Of a DNA stretch of 64,000 nt, positions 1 through 12,200 are shown one piece after another. The notes under the pieces are model-generated. The model was not told the DNA's origin. It worked only from the letters and a program-made list of their open reading frames with translations, and searched no databases. The position numbers and the translations under genes are program-made. Source of the stretch: Siphlonurus alternatus (Eukaryota; Arthropoda; Insecta; Ephemeroptera; Siphlonuridae); NCBI GenBank assembly GCA_949825025.1, contig OX463781.1, positions 29,273,192-29,337,191 of the forward strand. Direction: 5' to 3'. The number at the start of each line of letters is the position of its first letter. The stretch's first letter is position 1.

Positions 1-358
1 TACTGCTATAACATAGGAAATCTGTAATAAATATACGTATTTACTAAATAGTGTAAATAGAATGGATACTATATTAAATATCGATTTTTGCTGATGAATT
101 AACCTTTCAACCTTATGTCCCATATATATATATATATATATTCCCATATATTCCCATATATATATATATATATATATATTAATTATGTATAATTGCAGTA
201 CATTGTATAATTAATGTATAAATTGTAATGTATATGATCATATATATATCTATATATCTATAAGTATCTAGATCTACAGGCTACACGTTCACTATAACTA
301 TAGTATCTGTATCTACTATATATATATTATATATTATAATATATATATATTTATAGCT

Positions 359-479
359 AGCATTTCATTACGCATTTATATAGCCATTTACTAAAGAAAT
401 GTATGATTTTTATTTATTTTAATATTTGTAATGCGAATTTGATTCTGAGCTATAATATTGGAGGATTTTCGTTGGCTAT
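359..479. repeat. Direct repeat, copy 1 of 2
   Basis: About 121 bp starting AGCATTTCATTACGCATTTA and ending GGATTTTCGTTGGCTAT. It recurs with few changes at 881-1004, in the same orientation, with the 673-821 element between the two copies. Confidence 0.85.
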
Positions 480-672
480 ATATATATACTATATAGTATA
501 GATAGTATAGAAAATAAACTATATTTAATATTCATATTATTATATATATTAATATATGATATATTATATGATATAAAAATATATACTATATATATTATAT
601 AAGCATATTATATATATATTTAAATTTAAAATATGCGATTATGCGAATGAATATACGAGCGGTCATTATATT

Positions 673-821
673 CAGGCGCGCGGTGGGCGATGAGGGCGAT
701 CGCCCCCCCCCCCCCTCCAAAGTTCCCAAAATATACATTCAATGTGTTACCACCCCCACCATCCTCGCACTCAAAATTTTAACAATGCGGAATAGGGCAA
801 TGCGAGCTGGATCCGCCCCTG
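673..821. mobile_element. hAT-like MITE with perfect 8-bp target duplication
   Basis: 149 bp beginning CAGGCGCGCGG and ending GGATCCGCCCCTG, flanked on both sides by ATTATATT (665-672 and 822-829). An 8-bp duplication with CA...TG ends is the hAT pattern. The interior has a C13-14 run, as do other copies of the CAGGCGCGGATCC family in this window. It has no coding capacity. Confidence 0.85.
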
Positions 822-880
822 ATTATATTTAGAAATTAGATTATTTAGATTTTAAGCTATTTACTAGTTTATTAATTTAT

Positions 881-1004
881 AGCATTTCATTTACGCATTT
901 ATAGAGCCATTTACTAAAGAAATGTATAATTTTTATTTATTTTAATATTTGTAATGCGAATTTGATCCCAAGCTATAATATATTGGAGGATTTTCGTTGG
1001 CTAT
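881..1004. repeat. Direct repeat, copy 2 of 2
   Basis: Matches 359-479 over its full length with a few substitutions and small indels, for example ATTTACGC for ATTACGC and ATATATTGG for ATATTGG. Confidence 0.85.
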
Positions 1005-1534
1005 TTTTTAGCTCGCATCAGGTTGGGCTGTGCAGGTTCCAAAACTTTTTGCTGCTAGTGGAATTTGTTTGCTTTATAGCTGCTATAGTGCTTACCAACC
1101 TCGTAATATCATCATGTGTTTATTAGGGTTCAAAACTCTCTATTATTTTTGTCATGAAATTTGCAATCAAATTTGTAATATAAAACATGAAAACTAAACA
1201 AACGTAACGCAGTTTAAAGCACTTTAAACATCCTTTATTTTATGGTCCTTTACTTTAATTTTCAATATTTTGTAAACAAATTAAAAAGCACCAATATTTA
1301 AAAATTGTTAAAATTTTAAAAACGTACCGTATTCCTGCATCATTTCGTCCGCTACATTCGACAATTTTACTATTCGACGTCTACATCAAGCACGTGCAGT
1401 GATTCTGCGGGATTTGGTCTTGCATTTTTTTGCAAGCTAGTCTGTTGAAATTTTAATAGAGTTGAGTTTAAAATTATACTTGTTTCGTTCTTATACAAGT
1501 TATTTAAATATTAATGAATAAAAACTAAAAACTG

Positions 1535-1900
1535 TATTCCGATTGAATCCGATATCCGATTTGAATCAGAAATCCGTTTTGAATCTAAAATCCGCTTCAA
1601 ATTCAAAATCCGAAATCCGATTCAAATTCGGAATCCGATTCAAATTCGGAATCCGTTTCAAATTCGGAATCCGATTCAAATTCGGAATCCGAAATCCGAT
1701 TCAAATTTGGAATCCGATTGAAATTCGGAATCCGTTTCAAATTCGGAATCCGAAATCCGATTTGAATCCGATATCCGTTCGCAAAGATCGGATTTTGAAT
1801 CCGCTTTCCAATAGGAATCCGAAAAACGGATTTTCGGATTTCGGATTTTTTAAAATCCGGAATTCGGATATCAAAAAAAGCGGATTTCAACAGCACTAAT
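1535..1900. repeat. Imperfect minisatellite of ATCCGA-type units, possibly a hAT-like element
   Basis: Some 350 bp of units like TTCAAATTCGGAATCCGA and AATCCGAAATCCGA. Both GGAATCC and its complement GGATTCC/GGATTTC occur, so the block is partly self-complementary. The right end, read in reverse, is TAGTGCTGTTGAAATCCGC, which resembles hAT termini. I found no clean target duplication. The open frames on both strands come from the repeat and are not genes. Confidence 0.7.
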
Positions 1901-2048
1901 ATATATAAATATAATTTATATATAATAATATATAAAATATAATTATGCCCGAAAATCCCGATTATCACGATAATATTATATATATATGCGAGTCGCATAT
2001 ATATATATATATATATTCTGAATTTCAGAACTTAGTTTGTTAACGCTA

Positions 2049-2050
<2 letters not shown>

Positions 2051-2092
<42 letters not shown>
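2051..2092. repeat. Poly-T run, 42 bases
   Basis: Uninterrupted T run following AACGCTAAG. It could be the reversed A-tail of a minus-strand retroposon, but no body is recognised beside it. Confidence 0.9.
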
Positions 2093-2095
<3 letters not shown>

Positions 2096-2549
2096 TTGAG
2101 AGGATTTCTTCTTTCATATAGTATATATTGGGTCATTGTATAAATAGTAATCCAGCTGGTATTCTGAAAGTTTTACGTACAATTCAACAGAATTGCAACG
2201 GAGCGTAGTATTTATTTATCAATTCTTTTGGTGGTCATTTCACACGTGAGTCAAATCAATTTGAAATGCCAAGCAAGAATCGTCATATTTTCACTTATGA
2301 AATTGATGTTAAAATACATATTCACAGCATGAAATTTAACCATATTGTCAACATGCCATATAACAGGATTTCAAAGCAAGTGATAAATGTAAATCAATTT
2401 TATTATGGATATCTAATTTTTTTTCTTTCAATTGCAGAAATGAATAGAAGGCAGCAAATTATGTTGACCTTTTTATTATTATCATTTTTTGAGGCCAGGA
2501 AGTATTGCTAAAAAATATATTTTAAAGTTCTGGTTTGACGCTTATTGAC

Positions 2550-2633
<84 letters not shown>
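2550..2633. repeat. (TC)n microsatellite, about 84 bp
   Basis: Uninterrupted TC dinucleotides, about 42 units. Confidence 0.98.
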
Positions 2634-2639
<6 letters not shown>

Positions 2640-3242
2640 TCAATATTTTTTTGAAAAAAGTTCCCGAGCTCTAAAAACATGGAAAAGCAAAGTAGCATTA
2701 AGGATTGACCTCAGTTGATTTGGATCTCGGAAACGGCCCCTCGGCCCCCTTGATTTTAATGAGACTTGCAGGAGTCTTAAAGCTTGCCACAATAAGGTTG
2801 CTTAATTTTTTTTGAAGTGGATCTGTTCGACCAGTTTTGAGAAAATTGTGGCAGAAATTTAACATTGGCCTTATAGAAGGAAACCAGAAATGGAGCTATT
2901 GTGAGGAAACCGCCCCCTTGAATTTGCTCAAACCATCAGCGATTAAGTTTTAGAGCATCATCCTCTAAATTTATTTCATTCGATTCCGTTCGACGGAAAT
3001 TCCCTACTTCCGGTTTCAACTGAGGTCAATCGTTAAGTCTCTTCGTAAATTCAAAATTGATTCTTAAATCAATAATCAACTGAACCTTCTCTACAAGGAA
3101 CATAATATATATCAAATGATTATTTCCTTATCGTGTATTGACGAACTGACCTATAATTTAGTACACTGTATTCGTTTCTGAAATAAAAATATTTCATGTC
3201 ACCCATTATCTAAAAGTTTCCTTCAATTTTAAAAGTCCTCAC

Positions 3243-3424
3243 CATGCGGCTCATCGATGTAGAGGGCGCGGAGGGGCACGCAACGCTCGAGCTCCCGTAA
3301 TACTGCGCGCGCAGCCTCCAGGAATACTCGGCGGACGGGCGCGCTCTCTTCTGCAGCAGAAACCTCGAAGAAGGCCGCGTCAAATTGTCTCGCAACTCTT
3401 CGTCCTTCTGCGCAGCTCACTTGA
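3243..3424 (-). CDS. RASL12: RASL12-like coding exon 5
   Basis: 182 nt between acceptor TTTACAG and donor GTGAGG, phase 2 in and phase 1 out. It encodes the end of RQV, EGRRVARQF, the G5 stretch FFEVSAAEE and the last helix VRRVFLEAARAVLREL. It has no stop codon, so a further coding exon must exist. Confidence 0.87.
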
Positions 3425-6202
3425 CTGTAAATAAATAATAATCTCAAGGGTTTAAAGTAACACTGTTTAAGCTACTTTAATGAAAAACTACGGACATGAT
3501 GCTATAATCAGAAAGTTTCAGTTTAAGAGAGCTGATTTTATTAACACAACACAGAAAGAAGGGGTGAGGGGGAGGGTACTTTAGCTTGTACAAATTGTAT
3601 TTAAATTTACGTACATACATTAAAACAATATTTGTAGGTGTAACGTTTTATATTAACTGCTGAATAAAACGTACACTATTACAAACAAATTGTGAGTAGA
3701 TTGAATTCTTGATGGAAAAAAAATAATAATATATTATATTTATTTGTTTTTTACTTGTATCCGTTCCCCTGGTTTGAAATAAATTTCACTTACGTATCAG
3801 TGGTAAGGATGGCATCTTTAAAGATGTACGGTCCTTGACTAGTTAATTTCACCAACCTTCAGAAGCTGAAACCCTGGTATGGAGATCAATGAACTTCTAA
3901 AACAAGACGAGTTGATAACACGGCAAAGCGACTGACTTCAAAGTAAACCATCAAATTATATTATCCTTCAATTTTACTAGCAATGTATTCCGAATTTCAA
4001 ATGTCAGCTGTCAATTCAGCTAAAACAGTCACACAAAGCAGGTACATACTGCGAACTAAATTAATAATATACTGTGTATAGGTTAAATTAAATATACAAA
4101 CCACAGCCACTCTCTATAACTTACTTGTTTAATCCTATTAAATGTACCATGTTTCATCCTAATTTTAAAAGGTATAGGGTTTAAAATTATAAATTAGATT
4201 GTCTCTAAAAGTTGTTAGAGAGCTAGTTTATAATCAACATTCGTATTTTATCTCATTACTTTTATTCATGCATGGTGCCACTGTTAAATGCGAAGTTGCA
4301 GCTGAATTAATGACGTCACAAATTATTTGTGACCTCAGCAATCACTGGATTTATTACTTTGCAGCTGTAACTTCGCATAGTTGCACCGCTCGTGGATAAA
4401 ATTAATTAGAATCTTGTGATTATAAACTCAACACCATATAAAACTAACTTGTAAGTTATAATTTGAAGCACGATACCTTTTAAAAGTTAAAAAAATTTCA
4501 GATACCCTTAGATGAGAGTAACCGACCAATAGCTACCCTGTCTATTATAGACATGTATGCACCCTATAAGCATAAGCAGGGAACAGATGTTATTCCCTGC
4601 TATAAGCGAGTTAGACATAAGAGAAAGTAAATAAAAAGTTTATATTTATGCATTATATTTATACATTTTTTTAAAAATACATAGGTATAATGGTCATATT
4701 TCATATTATTACATTTATACAACATTATAGTTTCCTATTAAATATAATGCTATATTATGCAGTGAACATAATATATATATTATACTAAAAATGCTGTTTA
4801 GAGTGTGCTTCTCTATTAAAGTATTAAATATCAAGAAACATTTTAGATTAAAAGTTTTCATTTGGTATTACTAGATATAAAGATAAATTTAAAAATACTA
4901 AAATTTAATAAAACTACTTAATCAAAACTTTCTTCTTGCTTTATATAAAAGATATCAAAAGACTTTCGCTGTGAGAATTTGTATGATTTTTCCTCTCTTT
5001 CTTGACACTATAATGACGTGTATCTCTTGAGCAAAAAAGAGCAAAAATACTCAAGCACAAATTTATTCAGTTAATTACAATTTTGATTATATTCTCGTTC
5101 GAAATCACAATCTGCTTTTATTTTGTATTTCATAAGTCTGTCTGTGTGAAGCAACAAGTAGTGCCTTTTTTGTCAAAGCTAATATAAGCGAATAAACTTA
5201 AATGTGTACTAGCAAGTTTATTAAGATTACAATCTTTATAATAGCAGCTCCATTTCTATGTGTGCGACGTTTTCCATAAGATGATCCAAAATTGAACTCT
5301 GTACATCACATTTGGGAGTTTGAAGTAAAAAAAATAGTTTAAGTATCTCAATCAGTGATATTTTTGTTTTATGGAAAATTTTCAAACCTTTATCACTCTT
5401 TAAAGTAGTGCTGACGCCAACTTTATGATCTCAAAATTAGTAAGTATTTTTTAAAAGTGGTTCTTAGTTCCTCCATATATATGGAATCAAAATAAAAAAA
5501 ATATTATATATAATATATATATATATATATATATCTGGATTGTCCAAAAAACATACAAACTACAAACAAAGTTAAACTGAAAGCGTCATTTAACATATAA
5601 GGCCTTTTAATTTAATTTTCCAGTGATTAGGTTTAAAAAATGTTAAATGAAGAATTTTAATTAAAATTTCACATTCGTACAATCCTAATAACAGAACTTT
5701 TTTGTTTGCACATCAGAATTGCTCTGCTCTTTGTATTATATGATCACAAAGCTGTCTGCACATTGTTCGAGATTCTCCATAGTATGTAATTACATTTAAA
5801 TACATGAATTATAACATAGCATTATCTCTTTGACATTAGAAACATGGCGTATGAAACGTACAAATTAAAAATCACTCTATAGAATATACAACAAGTTTAA
5901 GTTTTTTGTAAGCCAATGCAGCGATGCACTTCCGTGTGGTTCCTTAGGCTTTAGACTTACATTGGTCCATTGATAAAAAGTAGAAGGTGATTGAGGTTTT
6001 CCACGCTCCACGGTTCCCTCAGTCTCACCTCAGCATATGTTGGGACACGTAATAGAGGTCATAACCACCATTCTTTTCCTTCCTTATCCCTACTCATTAC
6101 CCTTCCTCGAATTTCAGGTTCGTATAGGGGTGTATCTTTATAATAAAAAAAAAAAAAAAAAAAAAAAAAATCTAAGACTTGAAACTCGTACTGTACCGTA
6201 AA

Positions 6203-6268
<66 letters not shown>

Positions 6269-9200
6269 TTTACTATATTATATAATAGCATAGTAAACTC
6301 CTCTTTTATAAAATACATGAAACAATATTTTTTTCTTTTATGTAATATGTACAGAAACTATATGGAACATTAATTAAGAATATATTCTTACAATTAGTGT
6401 AAATATGATAGTTGTATGCAGTAATAATTAAGTTATTCAAAGATAATATTTTAATAATGACGCAATTTATTTTTTGATTAACTTACTTTCAAATTTAATA
6501 GGGGTAAATAATTTGATAAAAAAAATTATTTTATTTCTTTTTGCGCTCTCAATAGTGCTGTCTGATTACACAACTAAAAAAAATGTTAAATCAGCAAAAA
6601 ATATAAAATAACAGGTAGTTTTCAAGTATAAAACAAAAATCAGTTCTAGAAAAAAGTACATTATTTATTTTTTGTAAATTAATAAAGAAAAAAAGAAACC
6701 AATATACTGCATTACAATTTGTAAGAATTAAATTCAAAAGAACAAATTTTGAACATAAAAATTACGTAATGGTAAAAGTTTTTATTTTTCTGAAATGTTT
6801 GAGAGCTTTACCGTCTTTAATTGCTTTTATATATCAAATTTTACACTTCACTTATTTTTAATATTGTAAAATATAAATAAAAATATATAACAACATCCAT
6901 CTTTTCTAGAAATCACGAGATATCTATGCCGAGTTCACATGCAGTTTTAGTCTGCATATAAAATAAATAACAACTTTGCTATGCTAGATAGTAGATACAT
7001 TGCACCAGTATATTTGTAACTTTTAAATGTTACTATAGCTTCAACGAACTACTCTCCATCTACTTTCTGTAGTGTTCCACCTTTCTAAACGTCTAACTTT
7101 AAATTGAGCTTAGCAGGAGACCTTGTACTGACGGGGAAGATTAAAGGCCTTCTTTTTGTTGCGAACTTTAAATTAAACAGACATTGCATAAGCAATGCAC
7201 GTAGACTTACTGATCGATAGACACAAAAAGTGAAAACACCTATATTTATTTTTGATTAATTTAAATACCAAATATATATGCGATGAAATTCATAGGAATT
7301 GTTTGTACTGTATATGTGAAAGATGACTATATACAATTTTTATTATCATAAGTAATTAAAAATTTATTTTTGAATTTTTAGCTCAACAGTAATCTCTTTT
7401 AGATTACATACTATAGTAAGATTATAGGAGGTTAAAAATGGGAGGTATTTCATCATACTGACATAATAAATTATGGGGGAAGGGGTATCTTATCCTCTAA
7501 ATAGGTTTCCATTCCACTATCCTCCTGTCTCTCCATCCTCCACGGCTGTGATAACATATTTATGTTTTCTAAATATAAAACACCAAATGTGTTTAAAAAA
7601 TGAATAATCTACATGAAATTTTTTATTGGCTTGTGTATAAAGAGGACCTCGAGTGTTGTTAATTTTTTTCCGATTTTTTTAATTCTTGAACAGTTTAAAC
7701 ACCGAAAAGATCTTGCTGCCTTTGACGTTATAGGCATGAAAAAAATTAATACGCAAGTATAAAAAGGAAATGCCTTGAATGAATGTGACGTTTTGTGAGT
7801 GCTAGAAAATTCTGAAAATAATTGGATCAAGACTTCTTGGGTAATTTTGTGTTCATTAATTAAATTTGTCTTTAGAAAACTCTTTGTGACTTATTGTCTC
7901 ACTTTCTGATTATTGGAACTTGTGGGTGTTCAAATGCCGCCTTTTAAGAATTTACGTGAAGTTACGCAAAACTTACGCATAAAAAATACCTGTTAATTTC
8001 TTACGTAACTTTAAGTGGCAGTATTTAACACCTCCCAGGATCCTTTCTCTTACCGGTGAGCTAGAAGAGCGTTTGATCTTCACTTACCGGTGCGTTTCTA
8101 GGTCTGCCTTGCTCCCCAGCAGCAACAGGGGGCTCTCGAAGGAAGGTCCGGCTCGCGCGGCAGGGGCCGAGGTGAGGGCCTCGAGGTAGCGCTGGGCCGT
8201 GGCGAAACTGGCGGCGCTGGTGACGCTGTACACCACCAGGAAGGCGTCCGCCCAGTGAACGTAGCGCTCGGGTTCACGACCCTCCTGTCAGCACAAGTAA
8301 ATTGATTAATAAGATGTGTATTTTGGGTGAATTTAAATTGAATTTAAAGAATTTCCAATCACTTTTTCTAAATTTAAAAGTAAGTATTTTTTTAAATTGG
8401 TTATATCTTATAAATATATACTTACATATATTGATTAATAATCAGTAATTTAATTTCCTTCCAGCACGTATTTTTAATAGCTTTTATACCTTGTAAAGCC
8501 AAATATGATGACATATATTTCTTATACAAAGTTACAAGTCAATAGTTTCATTTTAATTATTAATTTTTCTTTATTTATCACAAACTTTGATAGACAGTTT
8601 TAATAATTTAAACGTCTATCAAGTTGAATATTAAGTTAATAAACTTGTCTATAATAAATCAAAATTTATTGACACGCACACACATATATTTATCAATATC
8701 ATTCACTCATCCATTATATTGATAAAATTATTATTACTAAATTAGAGAAAATATTAACTTTATTATTTAATTTAAAACAATAAATTATGATGAATTACTA
8801 ATAAATATTTAGATAGTAAATTTAATTTATTTAAATTATTAATATAAATTATTATTTTGAAATTGTATTAATTTCTGAGAATTTGCTAATCAAAGCTGTT
8901 ATTATTATAAAACCGTATATATTTAATTTTCAAGTAGGTTTAAGGAACGAGTTACTGCTTTAGTTTGTGCCTAATATTCATGTGCACGCTCGTTCCTCAC
9001 AGTCAATGTTTACAAGGGATTACTGTTCCGTGATGTGGCAGCGCCAACGATCGACGACACGAGGAGCTCAGTCAATTTTAACGATGAGATTGACTCTGTA
9101 GCTCTTGAAGAACAAATTGATTTTTATGCAAACTATATAACATGAACTCAGTAGCAAGCGTCTCTATTTTAAAAAGAAAAAATAATAATAATAATATGAG

Positions 9201-12200
9201 AATCCCTATCGTATATCATTATATTAGATTTTCATACAAAAAGTGATTTTAAATTGTTTTACTATATGCATGCAGTAAAGAAATTGTGCTTCTTGAATTT
9301 AATATCAAAGGTCATTCACATTATAATACCAAGAAAAAGAAAACATGAAATAAATTTAATTCTTAAATTGGTTGATCTTTGAAAAAAGGACCAGGATGCA
9401 TTTTTCTGTAAACAAGTAAATATAGATTTGTTCGTATAATTAATTTATGAGTCAAAACTCAGATGAATCATGTGTACAGGCAGGGGAGTGTAAAAACCAT
9501 AAACTGATATTTTTCAGTATTTTTTCTTTACATGTCATGTGTGGGAAAAACTTCAAATTAATGCAAGAATTTAAAACTAGGCTCGTTAATTGTAACAAAA
9601 ATGCTGCTACGTTGTTACTGAGCGTTATTTATCTTGCATTGGAATAGATTGCTCTCTTTACTTGTGACGTTTAATTTTCAGATCCCAAACGATAGATAAT
9701 GCTTCCTTTCATTTAGCAAGCAGCTTCAATCAATAGTCTGAGAAAGGATATTACAACTTATAGTACAGAACAGTTATAGACAATGTTTTTATAAGTACTC
9801 ACAGGAAGAACGTTCTAAAATTAAAACAGAATGAGGAATGGAGGCTTAAAGTGAGTGCGCTCGCGCTGCGCAACTGTTGTCGCTAAGGTCCATCTTGCAC
9901 TTGAAAATGAAACAAAAACGTGATTTTTTAACTTTTCTCGGTTATAAATCAAGTAAAAAATCTAAATCTTGAATTATCTACTGTATATTTTTCAGTTTGG
10001 ACCAAAGTTCCGTAAAGGAATTTTCCCTAAAAAATCTTATTCTTAGTGAAAAAGCGAATTCACGTTTTTTTTTTAACATAAGTTTGGTATAGCGGATGGG
10101 AACACCGAAAAATCAGCTGACTTGAAGCCTCTATTGTGTTAGACGACAGAAGTAAAATTGTGACGTTTCAGTTTCTATAGAATTCATTCTTTTGCATACA
10201 ACCATACAACCTATATAGATCGAGACTAATTAGGTCGAAGATAAATGCTTTAATAAAACAGAAAATTTATTTGTTTATCCAAGAGGCAAACTATTTGTTA
10301 TTTGTTCGTTGTGTATAATATTTAAATATAATATGAATATATTTATTTGACCTATTGTAATGTTAATAGTAATAATTTTTACTGAATAAATAATAATAAA
10401 AAGTGTATGTAAAGCCTGTATTATACGATGTAATTAAAAAAAAATCCTTATATTTTTAAACAATTTTTCCTTGTTATATATTAGTCAGAAAATGTGATAT
10501 TCATAGAGACAAATGAATTAAAAGATTGCACGAGGAAAAATTATTGCGTAATATACCGGCTTCATAGAACAACTTCTGCATTCGATTAATTAGATTATAA
10601 CATAACTATATTATATTGAGTAAAAGAAAACAATGACAATAATAACAATAATAATGTCAAAGGTAATTAAAATGCAATGCAACAATAAAACAACATACAC
10701 TGTGAAAATAATAATGGACAACCTTTATGAAAGTTTTTTATTGCAAATTTGGATAGAGGAATTCGAGTTGTGTAAAGTATCAATATTTTTTTTTATGTTT
10801 TTTTTTTTATTTTTAATCCCTAACACCCTTAAAATCATACTGCAAAACGCTGTGACGTCATAGTCACGCAATTATTTAACACGCAAGCATAGGGAAATGT
10901 GTTACATGACTATGACGTCACATCGTCTTTCCCCTCGATTTTGAGGGTGTTAGAGGATTAAAAAAATCTGGAAAAATTTGAGAGTACATAACTCGGGGTC
11001 CTCTATCTAAATATGCAATAAAAAATTTTCATGAAGGTTGTCCATTATTGAAAAAATTATAGTATTTTATTGATAAGAGTTAACTTGATTTTATTGCTGG
11101 CTGACAATATTGCGTGTTTTTGAAATTATTTAAAATTTTTTTAATTGATACAATAATATTTTTAACATAGTTTATGACGTTATAGGCTCGATCAACTCCT
11201 CGGAAAATTCACATGCTGATTTATTAAATGAGTGGTATCCAAGGATTTTGTATTTCTTATATACAAGAATCCTTGGTGGTATCTGTGTATAAGCATTTTA
11301 TTTTTAAATATTTTATATAGTTGACTCCCTTTTTTTTTGTAAATAAATGTCACTCCACTCTGTATGCTCCTTTTTTATATTATATGTCCCCCATGATGCT
11401 GTACAAAAACAAAACAAGCAATCTTGCATGGAAAAAAAGTGTCAATTAGGTTGTCAGTTGCTGACGATTTTATTTAAATTGTAACATTTTAAAATGCCAA
11501 AATTGATGTGTAAACAGTTGCAAAGCAAATAATAATATCTTTTATTGAAATTTAAAATATCACTCTTCTCTTTACTTTTTTTTTGTTGATTTTTCTTCAG
11601 TTAAAAAAGTAAAGCAAGCAAAGAAATTGAAGACTACCATATGCAGCTAAAACTTATACTTTTTTTTATTTTTTAGAGTTTCTCGGTACATTTTACATTT
11701 AAAATACAAAGTTTATTTTTTTAAATATATTCATAATAATTTCCGTTTGCAATTTCCCTACATCAACGGAAATTTTTACCTCATCAAATTGCAAATAGTG
11801 AAGTGGAAAGATTTTACTTCTTTCAAAGATTTGTAATTGCAGTGATTTGAAAGTAAAATCATATGAAAAAAAAAAAAAAAAAAAAACAAGAGGACAAAAA
11901 ACTTAAAGAAGTTACCTTAGAGACGATTTAACGCAGTTTTCACATCTGTCAGCAGTAATTTCGAATAGTAAGCAATAATCTTTTTAGTACAGAAATTACC
12001 GAGATAAAATAAGATTTTATGCAGAGTTTTGTAAGAAAATAACCCGTCTTGATGAGCGGTAGTCTGAGAATAAAAAAAAATTGGATCGAAATAGTTGAAA
12101 GTATAACTACTCGAAAGTGCCTATCAATAAAGTAAGGACTTAAAATTGGCACTCTGGAAAGAAGAATGCTATTAAATTATCCTTTGAAGAGAGCTTACGC

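Larger units (their letters stand above)
1..3242. other. AT-rich flank or last intron of the RASL12-like gene
   Basis: No convincing exon. It holds (TA)-rich stretches (120-350, 480-620), a duplicated block (359-479 and 881-1004), a hAT-like element (673-821), an imperfect minisatellite (about 1535-1900), a T42 run (2051-2092) and a (TC)n tract (2550-2633). The missing terminal RASL12-like exon may be here but I could not place it. Confidence 0.6.
3425..8087. other. RASL12-like intron 4
   Basis: 4.66 kb of AT-rich intron. Recognisable content: a foldback (4163-4485), a poly-A-tailed retroposon (5926-6170) and a (TA)n tract (6206-6266). I see nothing else with coding or structural signal. Confidence 0.75.

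Noticed and set aside
1370..1404. Possible last RASL12-like exon on the minus strand, adding ESLHVLDVDVE and a stop in the right phase
   Set aside because: The acceptor (AAATCCCGCAG) lacks a pyrimidine tract, the piece is only 12 residues, and it has no resemblance to RASL12 C-termini.
1535..1900. CRISPR-like array
   Set aside because: Units are adjacent and variable with no unique spacers, and the host is an animal genome.
1543..1998. Overlapping 118- and 131-codon ORFs on both strands
   Set aside because: Made by the ATCCGA minisatellite; no protein family.
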